Assembly (NCBI GenBank): GCA_945860785.1
Contig: CAMATD010000015.1
Location: 1 to 40,639 of the forward strand
From: Variovorax sp. YR752
Lineage (GTDB): Bacteria; Pseudomonadota; Gammaproteobacteria; Burkholderiales; Burkholderiaceae_C
Length of the DNA: 40,639 nucleotides
Reading direction: 5' to 3'
Below, piece by piece: positions 1 to 9,761 of the stretch (the stretch's first letter is position 1; every line of letters starts with the position of its first letter). The position numbers were made by a program, and so were the translations under genes. Below the pieces are notes generated by a model. That model was not told the origin of the DNA. It ran no database searches and saw only the letters and a list, made by a program, of their open reading frames with translations.

Positions 1-256
1 GTGTCCTGAGTCGGCAGCGGCTCGGAGCTTGGCGTGCTGCTGTTCAGGGCGCGCTCACGCCGACGGTGTACTCTGCTCCGCGAATGTCCCCCGCCTCGCT
101 CCTCCTGTATTTCGCTGCGCAGAGCACACCGCCGGCGTGAGCGTTCAGAGCACTGGTTGATCGGCCGCACACCAGCAGCGTGTCCTGCGCACGCACCCCG
201 AACGGGTCCGCGCACCACCAGCATCTGCATGGCCCTGAATAGACCGCGAACAGGCT
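1..256. other. No supportable gene
   Basis: Reading frames here are short and Arg/Cys-rich, as expected for non-coding high-GC sequence, and none resembles a protein family I know. I see no convincing promoter, terminator or RNA gene. It may be the flank of a gene lying outside the window. Confidence 0.5.
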
Positions 257-538
257 CTAAGTGAGGTTCGCGCCCGCCATCCGCGCCGCATACGACTTGA
301 GCAGCGCCTCGTAGCAAAGACACAGTGGCATGGCGATGAACACCATGCCCGCCACATAGATCACCAGGCTCATCACGGGGAATTCATCGCCGCCCCAGTG
401 AGGGATCGACGTGGCCAGTGCAACGAGCGCGATGACCGCGATCACCACATGCAGCGCGCTGCGCACGAGCGTGATCCGCGGGGATGATGCCGGATCCGGT
501 GCGGGGCTGAGGTCGCCCTTGTCTCCATCATTGTTCAT
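257..538 (-). CDS. Small two-helix membrane protein, unknown function
   Basis: A 93-residue protein. The start is taken at the ATG at 538 because GAGGAG lies just upstream; a longer frame to 583 exists but lacks such a site. After a short charged, Pro/Asp-rich N-terminus there are two hydrophobic segments, about residues 28-46 (ending ALATSI) and 54-78 (VMSLVIYVAGMVF onward), with a soluble tail. It is probably an inner-membrane protein. It lies 88 bp upstream of the tamB 3' end on the same strand but belongs downstream in transcription. I do not recognise the family and assign no function. Confidence 0.6.
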   Translation of the reverse strand: MNNDGDKGDLSPAPDPASSPRITLVRSALHVVIAVIALVALATSIPHWGGDEFPVMSLVIYVAGMVFIAMPLCLCYEALLKSYAARMAGANLT

Positions 539-626
539 CGTCGCTCCTCGGTGAAGGCGTCGATGATTCTTGATCGTGCTCACGGCCCGGTCAAGATCGA
601 AGTCCCTTGGTACCTCGGTCCAAGGC

Positions 627-3600
627 TCAGTCGTACTTCACCGTGTAGATCAGGTCCAGCCCGCTTTTCTGGCCGGCCTGTCCGCGCAGCGTGAGACGCT
701 GCGTGAGGTCGAAGAAGATGAAGATCGTGCCGAAGGTGCCGCCCAGACTGCGTTCGTAGGTCACGTAGAAATCCTTCGACAACCGCTTGCCCAGCGTCAC
801 GGCCGATTCGCGCAGGTCGCCGCCGCTGCCGGGCCCCTTGAAGCCGAGTTCGTCGAGGCCGAAGCGGCTGGCCAGGCTGCCGCCGCTGCCGCTCTTGCCG
901 ATCTTGCCCAGCACGGCCAGTGCGGCCTGCTGCAGCAGCGCAGATTCGCCGCCGCTGGTGGCCGAGGCGCGCCCCAGGATCACCCACGACAGCGTTTCGG
1001 CATCGGACAGCGCCGGCTCCGAGTAGAGCTTGACGCGCGGCGATTGCGCGGAGCCGGTGATCTGCACGCCGGCGCGCTGCGAGAGGTTCGGCCGGATCGC
1101 GAGGATGTCGAGCGCCGGGTTGTCGAAAGGCCCGTTGAAGCGCGCCATGCCGGTCTCCAGGTCCAGCTGCTGGCCGTAGGCGCGGTACTGGCCCTTCACG
1201 GTCTTGACCTCGCCGGTGATGCGCGGCGGCGCGTTCAGCTTGGTGCTGCGGATCTCGAGGTTGCCTTCGAGCCGCGTGGTGATGCCGCGCCCCTGCACCG
1301 CGAAGTCGTCGCCGAGGTCGAAGTTCACCACGATGTCGGGCGGCTTGGCGGTCTGGGGCTTCGCGGCCTGGGCGTCGGCGCGCGCGGATTCGCGCTGCAC
1401 GGCTTCGGCCGCCTCGCGCTCTTTGGCGGCCGAGCGCACGACCACGTCGCTGCCGAGGCTGGGCGCCGTTTCGTCGGGCAGGATGATCACGGCGCGGTCG
1501 GTCTTGAGCTTGCCGCGCACGGTGAACTGCCCGTTGTCGAGCCGCGCCTGCAGTTCACCCGAGAGCGTGACCTGCCGGTCTGTGCGCACCAGCACGCGCA
1601 GCGCGTGCAGCTCGCCTTGCAGCGCCATGCGGATGCTGGGGCTGGAGGCACCCGATGCGCCCCAGCTGAGATCGCCGTGCGCCGACAGCGATCCGCCGTC
1701 GGTGGTGGCTTCGCTCGCCGCGGTGCTGCGGTTGCCGCTCTGGCCGCCGATGCGGGCGGAGCTGCCGGTGCCGCCCTTGAGCGTGAATTCGGTGATCTCG
1801 ACGCGCTCGCCGGTCATGGTGGCGCGCAGGCGGCCGTCGCGCATGTCCAGGCCTTCGACCGGCGCGCGCAATGCGAGCTTGTCGGCGCCGAGCGTGCCGT
1901 TCCAGCGCGGCGCCGCGCGGTTGCCCGAGAGCGCGGCGTTGGCGTCCAGCGTGCCGGCGATGCGCCAGCCCGGCGGCGCGAGCATCGACCACACGCCGAG
2001 GTTGGGCAGCGCGGCCTTGATGGTGCCGCCCAGCGGCGCATCGGGTGCCCATTGCCAGCCGCCTGCGCGCTGCTGCACGCGCGTGTTCAGGTCGGCGTTG
2101 ATCTGGCCTGCGCGTTCGCTGTCCCACGCGAGGGTGGCGCGCACCGCGTCGCCCTGTGCATCGAGCTTCAGCTCGGCTTGGCGCAGGCCGGCGGGCGTGC
2201 TCGGCGCTTCCGCGCCGGCGCTGGCGGAGTTCATCGTGCGCTCGCTCGCGGTGCCGCGCTGCGCCGGTGCGTTCGCGTTCTCGATCCGGCGCTGGATGGT
2301 CTGCCAGCCGCCCTGCCAGCTGGCATCGAGCCTGGCGGAGCCCTTGGCCGTCGCGAGAGGCCTGGCAGGGCTTCGACCCAGCGCTGCACCGCGTCGGCGT
2401 CGTCGATGCGTGCCTTGATGTCGCCGCTGCCCGCCGACGGCGCGATGCGGCCTTCGAATTGCGCGCCGCCGCCCGGCAGCGTGAGGTTCAGCTTGCCGCT
2501 GGCGGCCTGCTCGGCCACGCGCACCTGCAGCTTGCCGTCGATGCTGGCGCGCTGGGCCTCGATGCGCAGCGTGCGCAGGTCCAGCACCTGGTCTTTCCAC
2601 TGGCCCTGGGTCAGCGCGCGGTCGAGTGCGAAGCCGGGCAAGGCCTTGCTGCTGGCGCCGCCCTCGGCCCTGAGCGCCACGTCGAAGGAGATCGTGTCCT
2701 CGCGCTGCTGGGCCGTGACCTGACCGCTGACGGGCGCGCCGGAGAGTTCGCTGTGCAGCGCGCCGGGCCGCACGCCGCGCACCGTGGCGCGCGCTTGCCA
2801 GGGCGAGGGGGCAGGGCTCCAGCGGCCTTCGGCCTCGATGCGGCCGCCGCCCGCGCGCACCGTGGCTGCGGGGATGGTCCAGTTGGTGCCGTCGAAACCC
2901 ACGCGGCCCTGGACCTGTTCGACCGGCAGCCTCGCTTCATCCCAAGGGCCGGGCACGGCGTTGCGGATGTCGGCCGAAGCCTTCCATGCGGCCGGGCCCG
3001 CGTCCGCATCGGGCTGGAGCGAGACGGTGCCGGTGAGCTGCGTTTCAGGCGCGCCCGGCCACAGGCTCGATGCATCGACGTTGCGAAGGTCGGCCTTGGC
3101 ATCGATCACCGGTTGCGGCAGCCAGGGCGCGATCTGCGCCTGCAGCGTGGCCTCCATCGGCGCCTCGGCGTTTTCTTCGGCGGGCTTGAGTTCGGCGGCG
3201 ACCTGCAGCCGCGCCGCCGTGCCCGACAGCGTGCCCTTCACCGTCGCCTGCGCCAGCACGTCGATGCTGTGGTCCTCGGCCAGCGGCGCCTTCACGCGGC
3301 CGTCGAGCGAAGCATCGAGTGCCATCGGGGCGGGGCCTTGCAGCTTGACGCGCGCGCTGTAGTGGCCGTCGGCGATGTCGACGCCCTTCACTTCGAGCGC
3401 CTGTTCTGCGTTCTTGTAGATGTAGCTGCCGGTGAGGTTTTTGGCCTGCAGCGCGGGCGGGCCGGCCCAGCGCAGCTCGTCGATGCGGAAGGGCACGTCC
3501 ACGTCGACCGGGAGCACCAGCTGCTGCAACGGCTCGACGGGTTTGTCGCTTGGCGGGCCGCGGCGCTCGATCAGCACCTGCACCGCATGCACCTCGCCGA

Positions 3601-3898
3601 GCTGCACCTTGCGCTTGAAGAGTGGCGCGAGCTGCCAGCCGATGTGCCCGCCGGTGCGCAGTGATCCGGTCACGTCGCGGCTCTCGAGCGACTGCCCCGC
3701 GGGCAGCCGCTGCGCCGCCTGTGCGAGCGCGAAGGCCAGCGACTGGTTCGAGCCCAGCCACCACCAGGCACCCGCGCCGAGCAGGAGCACCACCACGAAC
3801 AGGCCCGCCACGGTCCAGGCCAGCGCGCGCATCACCCGGCGCACGCGCGAGCGCATGGCGACGGGCGGCGTGGGCGTGGAGGCGGGGGCTGTCGACAT
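627..3898 (-). CDS. tamB: Translocation and assembly module subunit TamB (frameshifted)
   Basis: TamB is an inner-membrane-anchored AsmA-like protein that spans the periplasm and works with TamA in outer-membrane protein insertion and lipid transport. The N-terminus (ATG at 3898) has one membrane anchor (ALAWTVAGLFVVVLLLGAG). A very long beta-repeat region follows, ending in the conserved TamB C-terminal domain (motifs LSWVILGRA, ETGMARFNGPF, SLGGTFGTIF) with a terminal aromatic-acidic tail. The frame is broken once near 2355-2360, where a CT/GA dinucleotide run appears expanded by 2 bp. Removing it joins VEALPGL to ATAKGSARLD and gives about 1089 residues, a plausible TamB length. It lies directly downstream of tamA with a gap of about 15 bp, the usual tamA-tamB order. 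The frameshift is either a sequence error or recent inactivation. Confidence 0.9.
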
Positions 3899-3913
3899 CG
3901 GTGGCACAGAGGA

Positions 3914-5750
3914 TCAGAAGGTGAAGCCGGAATTTCTTCGAGTCCAGCCCATAGGCGAGATCGGCCTGCACCGGCCCGACCGGGCTGCGCCAGCGCGCGC
4001 CGACGCCCACGCCCACCTTGGGCTTGAGCTCGCCGGGCTTGTCCGCCACGGCGCCGGCATCGACGAAGACCACGCTCTCCCATTCGGTGAGCTTGTTGTT
4101 GTAGACGAAGGGCCGCTGCCACTCGACGCTCGCCACGCCGAGATAGCGGCCCGAGACGGTCTGGCCATCGGCGCGCACGGTGCCGATCTGCTTGTAGCTG
4201 TAGCCGCGCACGGTGGTGTCGCCGCCGGTCAGGAACATGAGAGTGGAGGGAATCTGCGCGCTCTCCTTGGCTGCCACCGCACCGGCCTCGATGCGCAGCT
4301 GCAGGCGGCTGCGGCGCGCGCGCGTTTCGGTGTCTTCGGCCGAGCCGATGGGCACGACGCCGAGCCAGCGTGCATAGGTGCGCGTGAAGGGCAGGCGCTC
4401 GCCGGTGAGCGTGTAGCCCGCCGCCACTTCGAGCGCGAGGGCATGGTCGCGCGTGGGTGCGGCGTTGTTGTCGAAGTAGCGCCCGGTCCAGCCCCAGTTG
4501 GCGGTGACCGCCGAAGCCGAGGGCGGCGCGTTGATGCCGCGGTGCTGCGCGTAGTCGTACTGCAGGAAGTAGCTGCGGTCGATGTGGTCGCTAGCCTTGT
4601 TGCGCCCGCCGCGCAGCCGCCCGCTGTCGACGATGTAGCTGCCCGATGTCTCGCGCTTGAGCTCGGCGCCGGAAAACCAGCGCCAGCCGCGGTCGTCGGG
4701 GATCGCGTTCCACTCGGTGCCGAGCGACTTGACGTCGTTGTCCACCGAGAGCCGCGAAACCGCGCGCCAGCCGAGCAGCGGGATCTGGTTGTGGATGTGG
4801 TCGATCGAAAGACGCGGGCCGTTGTCGGTGGTGAAGCCCGCGCCCATCACCACCTTCTGCAGCGGCGCCTCGCGCAGCTGCGCGATCACGGGCGCGGCCA
4901 GCGGGTTGCCGCTCTCGGTGTCGAGCGTGAGGAACACGGAGTCGTAGTAGCCGCTGCTGGCTAGGCGCTGCTGGGCGTCGAGCAGCTTCTGCTGGTCGTA
5001 GTCGGTGCCGCTGGGCAGGCGCGCGATGCGGCGCGCGCCGTCGGGGTCGTAGCGCTGGATGCCGCGCAGCATCAACGGACCGAACTTGTAGGCGGGGCCC
5101 GACTGGTAGGTGACGCTCAGGCGCGCCTCGCTGCGGTCGGCATCGACCTCGGCGCGGCTGACCTCGATGTTGCCGGTGGGGAAGCGCTTGGCGGTGAGGC
5201 TGCGCAGCGCGATGGTCTTGGCGTCGTCCCAGGCCTGCTGGGTGAAGGGCAGGCCGGCGCGCAAGGCCCAGCCGGTGCGGATCGAGTCGCGCTGTGCTTC
5301 GGCGGTCGCGTCGTTGGCGATGGCGCCGGCGTAGCTGATCTGCACGTTGCTCACCTTGGTGAGCTCGCCGGGCGCGACGGTGATGACGATTTCGCGCGGG
5401 GCCTTGGCGCTCTCGGGCGTCTCGTTGAGTTCGAGCGTCAGCGTGGGTGTGAAGTAGCCGAGGGTGCCGAGCAGCTCTCGGGCATTGGCTTCGGCGGCCA
5501 CCATGAGGCGGGAGATTTCGGTGGCGCCGAGGTCGTCGAGTTCGCGGTAGCGCTGGATTTCGAGGTGAAGCGCGAGGTAGTCGCGCACCGTTTCAGGCCC
5601 GCGCACATCGACGGTGAAGGCGTCGCGCTTGTCGGTTTTCTTCTCGTCCTTGCTGTCCTTGGCGGAGGTGCTGTCAGCATCGCCGCTGCGCACGAGGCCC
5701 GCGACGGGCTTGCCTTCGGTGGCCTCTTTTTTCGGCAGCAAGCTGCAGCT
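3914..5750 (-). CDS. tamA: Outer-membrane TamA, Omp85 family (5' end uncertain, 3' frameshift)
   Basis: TamA is an Omp85/BamA-type outer-membrane barrel that pairs with TamB. The N-terminal half has POTRA-like repeats (TLGYFTPTLTLEL, RTGWALRAGLPFTQQAWDDAK, LLDAQQRLASSGYYDSVF). The second half is a barrel with the Omp85 signature VRGY (GGDTTVRGYSYKQIG) and FVDAGAVA. Two ends are abnormal. At the 3' end the frame reads through to give LLILCATDV; a 1-bp correction near 3930 gives the aromatic C-terminus GFTF and a stop at 3914-3916. At the 5' end the frame opens just after an in-frame TAA (5751-5753), with SCSLLPKK, which looks like the residue of a lipobox. No signal peptide with an intact start can be read; see the finding on this region. 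Confidence 0.87.
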
Positions 5751-5770
5751 TTACAAAAGAAGGACGCCGG

Positions 5771-5800
5771 AAAAAAGCAAAGCCGGCCACCACGCCGGCG
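5771..5800 (-). terminator. Putative Rho-independent terminator of the moxR-VWA operon
   Basis: On the minus strand, GCCGGC-GTGGTG-GCCGGC (6-bp stem, 6-nt loop; 5794-5799 and 5782-5787) is followed by TTTGCTTTTTT. It lies about 90 bp past the VWA stop codon and before tamA. It overlaps a frame that could be read as a hydrophobic leader for TamA, so the two readings compete. Confidence 0.5.
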
Positions 5801-5888
5801 AAAAAACAGAAACCACCCTGACCATGGGCGAATTCTGACAGCAAGATCCGCCGGTTCCTGAAGCTTCCGGATACAGGTGGGTGCCGTC

Positions 5889-7076
5889 CTACTTGGACAG
5901 CATGCGCATCGCGTCCTCAAGCCCGCGCAGCGTGAGCGGGTACATGCGGTTCGACATCAGCTGCTGCATCACTGCAATGCTTTGCCGGTATTGCCACACG
6001 CCTTGCGGCTCCGGGTTGATCCAGGCGAACTTCGGGAAGGTGTGCGTCAGGCGCTGGATCCACTCGGCGCCAGCCTCTTCGTTGTTGTATTCGACGCTGC
6101 CGCCGGGCTGCAGGATCTCGTACGGGCTCATGGTCGCATCGCCGACGAAGATGAGCTTGTAGTCCTTGTTGTACTTGCGCAGGATGTCCCAGGTCGCGAA
6201 CTTCTCGGAGAAGCGGCGCTTGTTGTTCTTCCACATGAAGTCGTAGACGCAGTTGTGGAAGTAGTAGAACTCGAGGTGCTTGAACTCGGTCTTCACGGCC
6301 GAGAACAGCTCTTCCACGCGCTGGATGTGCTCGTCCATCGTGCCGCCCACGTCCATCAGCAGCAGCACCTTGACGTTGTTGTGGCGCTCGGGCCGCATCT
6401 TGATGTCGAGGTAGCCGGCATTGGCCGCGGTCGAGTGGATGGTGTGGTCGAGGTCCAGCTCTTCCTCGTGGCCTTCGCGCGCGAACTTGCGCAGGCGCCG
6501 CAGCGCGACCTTGATGTTGCGCGTGCCCAGCTCCTGGCTGTCGTCGTAGTCCTTGTAGGCGCGCTGGTCCCACACCTTCACGGCGCTCTTGTTCTTGCCG
6601 GCGCCGCCGATGCGGATGCCCTGCGGGTTGTAGCCGCCGTTGCCGAAGGGCGAGGTGCCGCCGGTGCCGATCCACTTGCTGCCGCCCTCGTGGCGCTCTT
6701 TCTGCTCTTCGAAACGCTTCTTGAGCGTGTCCATGAGCTCGTCCCAGTCCATCTTCTCGATCTTGGCTTTTTCTTCCGCGGTGAACTCGCGTTCGAGCGT
6801 CTTCTTGAGCCAGTCGAGCGGCACTTCCTTCGTGAAGTCGGCCAGCATCTCGACGCCCTTGAAGTAGGCGGCGAAGGCGCGGTCGAACTTGTCGTAGTGC
6901 TTCTCGTCCTTCACGAGCGCGGTGCGCGAGAGATAGTAGAAGTCGTCGATGCCGTAGGCGCCGTCGGAGTTGGGGCCCACCACGTCGGCCTGCAGCGCTT
7001 CGAGCAGCGTGAGGTATTCCTTGACGGACACAGGCAGCTTGGCCGAGCGCAGGGTGTAGAAGAAATCGATCAGCAT
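5889..7076 (-). CDS. CoxE-like VWA-domain protein
   Basis: A 395-residue protein of the CoxE/VWA family that is usually paired with a MoxR AAA+ ATPase; such pairs act as metal-dependent chaperones or maturation factors. The N-terminal half is helical and charged (LPVSVKEYLTLLEAL, KLEREFTAEEKAKIEKMDW-type region). A Gly-rich linker near residues 135-160 (GTGGTSPFGNGGYNPQG) follows. The C-terminal half is a VWA fold beginning with VKVLLLMDVGGTMDEH near residue 237. Its MIDAS reads D-V-G-G-T rather than the canonical DxSxS, so metal binding may be altered, or this may be normal for the subfamily. It is last in a tight minus-strand operon, 14 bp after the acetyltransferase. The start at ATG 7076 fits the family N-terminus MLIDFFYTLR. 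Confidence 0.85.
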   Translation of the reverse strand: MLIDFFYTLRSAKLPVSVKEYLTLLEALQADVVGPNSDGAYGIDDFYYLSRTALVKDEKHYDKFDRAFAAYFKGVEMLADFTKEVPLDWLKKTLEREFTAEEKAKIEKMDWDELMDTLKKRFEEQKERHEGGSKWIGTGGTSPFGNGGYNPQGIRIGGAGKNKSAVKVWDQRAYKDYDDSQELGTRNIKVALRRLRKFAREGHEEELDLDHTIHSTAANAGYLDIKMRPERHNNVKVLLLMDVGGTMDEHIQRVEELFSAVKTEFKHLEFYYFHNCVYDFMWKNNKRRFSEKFATWDILRKYNKDYKLIFVGDATMSPYEILQPGGSVEYNNEEAGAEWIQRLTHTFPKFAWINPEPQGVWQYRQSIAVMQQLMSNRMYPLTLRGLEDAMRMLSK

Positions 7077-7090
7077 GGCGGGCTTTTCCT

Positions 7091-7679
7091 TCAGCTTCGC
7101 GGCTTGTCGAGCAGGTAGAGCAACTGGGCTTTCACCTCGGGCCACTCGCCTGCGCGGAGGCTGTACATGACGGTGTCGCGGATGGTGCCGTCGCGGCGCA
7201 TCGCGTTGCCGCGGATCACGCCGTCTTTTTTCGCGCCCAGGCGCTCGATGGCGCGCTGCGAGGCGAAGTTGAAATTGTCGGTGCGCCAGCCCACCACGCT
7301 GCAGCCCAGCGCGTCGAAGGCGTGGCTCACGCATGAGCAGCTTGCAGGTGGTGTTGACGTGGGTGCGCTGGCAGCGTGCGGCGTACCAAGTGTAGCCAAT
7401 CTCGACGCGCTTCACGCCCGGCAGGATGTCGTGGAAGCTGGTGCTCCCGAGCACCGTGCCGGTGGCGGCCTCGGTAACGGCGAAGGCAAAGCGGTCGGCC
7501 GTCTTCAGCGCGGTCTCGATGTAGGCGCGAGTGTTCTCCGGCTCGGGCACGGAGGTGACGCGCAGCTTCCAGAGCTCGCCATCGGCGGCCGCGGCGCGCA
7601 GGCCCTCTTCATGGTCCAGCGACAGCGGCACCAGGGCCAGGTCGCGGGCCTTCAGCGTGACGGGTTCGACGAACGCCAT
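7091..7679 (-). CDS. GNAT-family N-acetyltransferase, RimJ/RimL-like (frameshifted)
   Basis: This is an acetyl-CoA-dependent acetyltransferase of the RimL-like GNAT group. The N-terminal part contains LVPLSLDHEEGL, FAFAVTEAATGTVLGSTSF and VEIGYTWYAARCQRTHVNT, the last being the usual motif before the acetyl-CoA loop. The C-terminal part lies in another frame: SHAFDALGCSVVGWRTD, SQRAIERLGAKKDGV, RDGTIRDTVMYSL. The frame changes near 7327-7334, where removing 1 or 4 bases of CGTG joins CKLLM to SHAFDALG and gives about 195 residues, the normal family size. It lies 21 bp downstream of the small membrane gene and 14 bp upstream of the VWA gene, so it belongs to the moxR operon. The substrate is unknown. 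Confidence 0.83.
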
Positions 7680-7699
7680 TTCCAGGACTCTCCGTGTTT

Positions 7700-7945
7700 T
7701 CAGCTTCTGGGATTGCCGTATTTGCGCACATACCAGGCGCGTGCCAACTGCACCCCGCCACCGCCGCCCAGGCCGATCAGCAGGATGCCGAAGATCTCCT
7801 TGTTGCCGTAGCCGCCGGCGCCGAAGGCATCGAGCCCCAGCAACAGGCCGACCCCGCGGCCCAGCAGCGCACCCGCCACGAACAGCACCGCCTGGGCCAC
7901 GCCCAGCCTGAGCAGTTGGCTCGTGGAGTGCGGCGTCTGGCTCAT
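7700..7945 (-). CDS. Small Gly-rich membrane protein in moxR operon
   Basis: An 81-residue protein with two hydrophobic stretches, VLFVAGALLGRGVGLLLGL (about residues 21-39) and IFGILLIGLGGGGGVQLA (about 52-69), and a basic tail. Its ATG overlaps the moxR stop by 4 bp (ATGA, 7942-7945), which implies translational coupling. I do not recognise a named family. The position between the ATPase and the acetyltransferase suggests a membrane accessory of the MoxR/VWA module, but this is context only. Confidence 0.72.
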   Translation of the reverse strand: MSQTPHSTSQLLRLGVAQAVLFVAGALLGRGVGLLLGLDAFGAGGYGNKEIFGILLIGLGGGGGVQLARAWYVRKYGNPRS

Positions 7946-8796
7946 CGGTTGTTGCGTTGCATGAAGACGAGCTTCTCGAACAGGGTCACGTCCTGCTCGT
8001 TCTTGAGCAGCGCGCCCACCAGCGGCGGCACTGCCACCTTGTCGTCCTTGCTCTGCAGGGCTTCGAGCGGAATGTCTTCGGCCACCAGCAGCTTGAGCCA
8101 GTCGAGCAGCTCGGAGGTCGAGGGCTTCTTCTTGAGACCCGGCAGGTTGCGCACGTCGTAGAAGGTCTTCATCGCGGCCGTGGGCAACTCCTGCTTGAGG
8201 CCGGGGAAGTGCACGGCCACGATGTGCTTCATCGTCTCGGCGTCGGGGAACTTGATGTAGTGGAAGAAGCAGCGGCGCAGGAACGCGTCGGGCAGCTCCT
8301 TCTCGTTGTTGGAGGTGATGAACACCACCGGCCGGTGCTTGGCGCGGATGAGTTCGCGCGTCTCGTAGCAGTAGAACTCCATACGGTCGATTTCGCGCAG
8401 CAGGTCGTTCGGGAATTCGATGTCGGCCTTGTCGATCTCGTCGATCAAGAGCGCCACTGGCTGGTCGGCCGTGAAGGCCTGCCAGAGCACGCCCTTGACG
8501 ATGTAGTTGTTGATGTCCTTGACGCGTTCGCCGCCCTCGACGCCCGAGAGCTGCGAGTCGCGCAGGCGGCTCACCGCATCGTATTCATACAGGCCCTGCT
8601 GTGCCTTGGTGGTCGACTTGATGTGCCACTGCAGGAGCGGCAGCTTGAGCGCCTCCGCCACTTCCTCGGCCAGCATGGTCTTGCCCGTGCCGGGCTCGCC
8701 CTTGACGAGCAGCGGGCGCTTGAGCGTGATGGCGGCGTTGACTGCTAGCATCAGGTCCTGTGTGGCGACGTAGTTGTCTGAGCCCTTGAATTTCAT
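7942..8796 (-). CDS. MoxR-family AAA+ ATPase
   Basis: A 284-residue MoxR-type AAA+ ATPase. Visible motifs are Walker A GEPGTGKT (about residue 37), Walker B VALLIDEIDKAD (about residue 113), sensor-type VVFITSNNEKELPDAFLRRC with the arginine-finger region, and a C-terminal helical lid. The family length is normal and the ATG at 8796 gives the conserved N-terminus MKFKGSDNYVAT. It is first in the operon moxR, small membrane gene, GNAT gene, VWA gene, and is expected to act with the VWA protein encoded three genes on. The 5' region is shared with the divergent cytochrome gene. Confidence 0.93.
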   Translation of the reverse strand: MKFKGSDNYVATQDLMLAVNAAITLKRPLLVKGEPGTGKTMLAEEVAEALKLPLLQWHIKSTTKAQQGLYEYDAVSRLRDSQLSGVEGGERVKDINNYIVKGVLWQAFTADQPVALLIDEIDKADIEFPNDLLREIDRMEFYCYETRELIRAKHRPVVFITSNNEKELPDAFLRRCFFHYIKFPDAETMKHIVAVHFPGLKQELPTAAMKTFYDVRNLPGLKKKPSTSELLDWLKLLVAEDIPLEALQSKDDKVAVPPLVGALLKNEQDVTLFEKLVFMQRNNR

Positions 8797-8904
8797 GAGT
8801 GAACGAGAAGCGAGGTGGAAAGGCAGGGTGGAGAAAAGAACACACTCGATTCGCATTGCACAGCCTCTTCGGCGGCCTCTGCGGGTTCCCCTGGGACCCT
8901 TGCA

Positions 8905-8910
8905 TATAAT
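8905..8910 (+). promoter_or_regulatory. Possible -10 element for cytochrome c4 gene
   Basis: A perfect TATAAT lies 48 bp upstream of the cytochrome ATG, in the 162-bp divergent region between moxR and the cytochrome gene. No good -35 hexamer is seen at 16-18 bp, so the call is weak. Confidence 0.3.
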
Positions 8911-8958
8911 CGAATGTTGATTCGAAAAACTGTATCTCCACGAGATTGTGCGCGCAAA

Positions 8959-9648
8959 ATGAACAAGCTGTTGACCACGATGTTTGCCCTTGCTGTCGCT
9001 TGCGTGACGCTCTCGGCAGAAGCCCAGCAAGTCACGGGCAAGCCCCAGGACGGCGCCAGGAAGGTTGCAATGTGCGTGGGCTGCCACGGCATCATTGGCT
9101 ACCAGGCCAGCTTCCCGGAGATCTACAAGGTGCCGATGATCGCTGGCCAGAGCGCCACCTACATCGTCTCCGCGCTTACCGCGTACAAGGGCGGCGACCG
9201 CAAGCACCCCACCATGCGCGCCATTGCCGACACGCTCACCGAGCAGGACATGGCCGACCTGGCCGCCTACTACAGCCAGCTGGGCGTGAAGGAAGGCGAT
9301 GCACCGCCGGTCGCGCTGGCCAAGGCCACGCCCGACAACATCCAGGCACTCATCTCGCGTGACAAGGACAACAGCTGCACCAAGTGCCACGGCGCCAACT
9401 TCAACACGCCGAACGACGGCACCGTGCCCAAGCTGGCCGGCCAGCACGCCGACTACCTCTTCGTGGCGCTCAAGTCGTACCGCGTCAAGAACAACCCGCA
9501 CCTCGGCCGCTCGAACGCGGTGATGGCCGGGCAGGTCGAACCCAAGAAGTTCACCAACGCCGAACTCAAGACGCTGGCCAGCTACATCAGCTCGGTGCCC
9601 GGCGAACTGAAGACGGTGCCCGAGTCGCGCATCCATCACGGCGCGTAG
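8959..9648 (+). CDS. Periplasmic dihaem cytochrome c4
   Basis: A 229-residue class I dihaem cytochrome c. The signal peptide is MNKLLTTMFALAVACVTLSA followed by EAQ. There are two CXXCH haem sites, CVGCH (about residue 38) and CTKCH (about residue 141), each followed by a domain with a downstream Met ligand candidate (KVPMIAGQSATY; NAVMAGQVEPKKF). Two tandem homologous domains of this length are typical of cytochrome c4, an electron donor to terminal oxidases. The ATG at 8959 is chosen because it begins the signal peptide; longer in-frame starts add only non-signal sequence. A strong terminator follows. Confidence 0.92.
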   Translation: MNKLLTTMFALAVACVTLSAEAQQVTGKPQDGARKVAMCVGCHGIIGYQASFPEIYKVPMIAGQSATYIVSALTAYKGGDRKHPTMRAIADTLTEQDMADLAAYYSQLGVKEGDAPPVALAKATPDNIQALISRDKDNSCTKCHGANFNTPNDGTVPKLAGQHADYLFVALKSYRVKNNPHLGRSNAVMAGQVEPKKFTNAELKTLASYISSVPGELKTVPESRIHHGA

Positions 9649-9674
9649 TAACGAACAAGCGTTCCGCTCCAAGC

Positions 9675-9703
9675 AAAAAAGCCCGCGCGATGCGGGCTTT
9701 TTT
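9675..9703. terminator. Bidirectional Rho-independent terminator
   Basis: A perfect 12-bp stem (AAAAAAGCCCGC and GCGGGCTTTTTT) with a 5-nt loop gives an A-tract on one side and a T-tract on the other. It sits between the converging cytochrome c4 and pcaG genes and can end both transcripts. Confidence 0.9.
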
Positions 9704-9761
9704 GTGTCCGGGATTTCCCTGACTGGGATCAGACGTCGAAGAAGGCCGTCTCGTTCGCACC

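Noticed and set aside
34..264. Open frame of 76 codons at the window start
   Set aside because: Arg/Cys-rich, without a ribosome site or family features.
570..2723. Long plus-strand open frames (over 700 codons) opposite tamB
   Set aside because: Composition is Arg/Ala/Gly-rich without motifs. This is the usual high-GC antisense shadow of tamB, which has clear family motifs on the minus strand.
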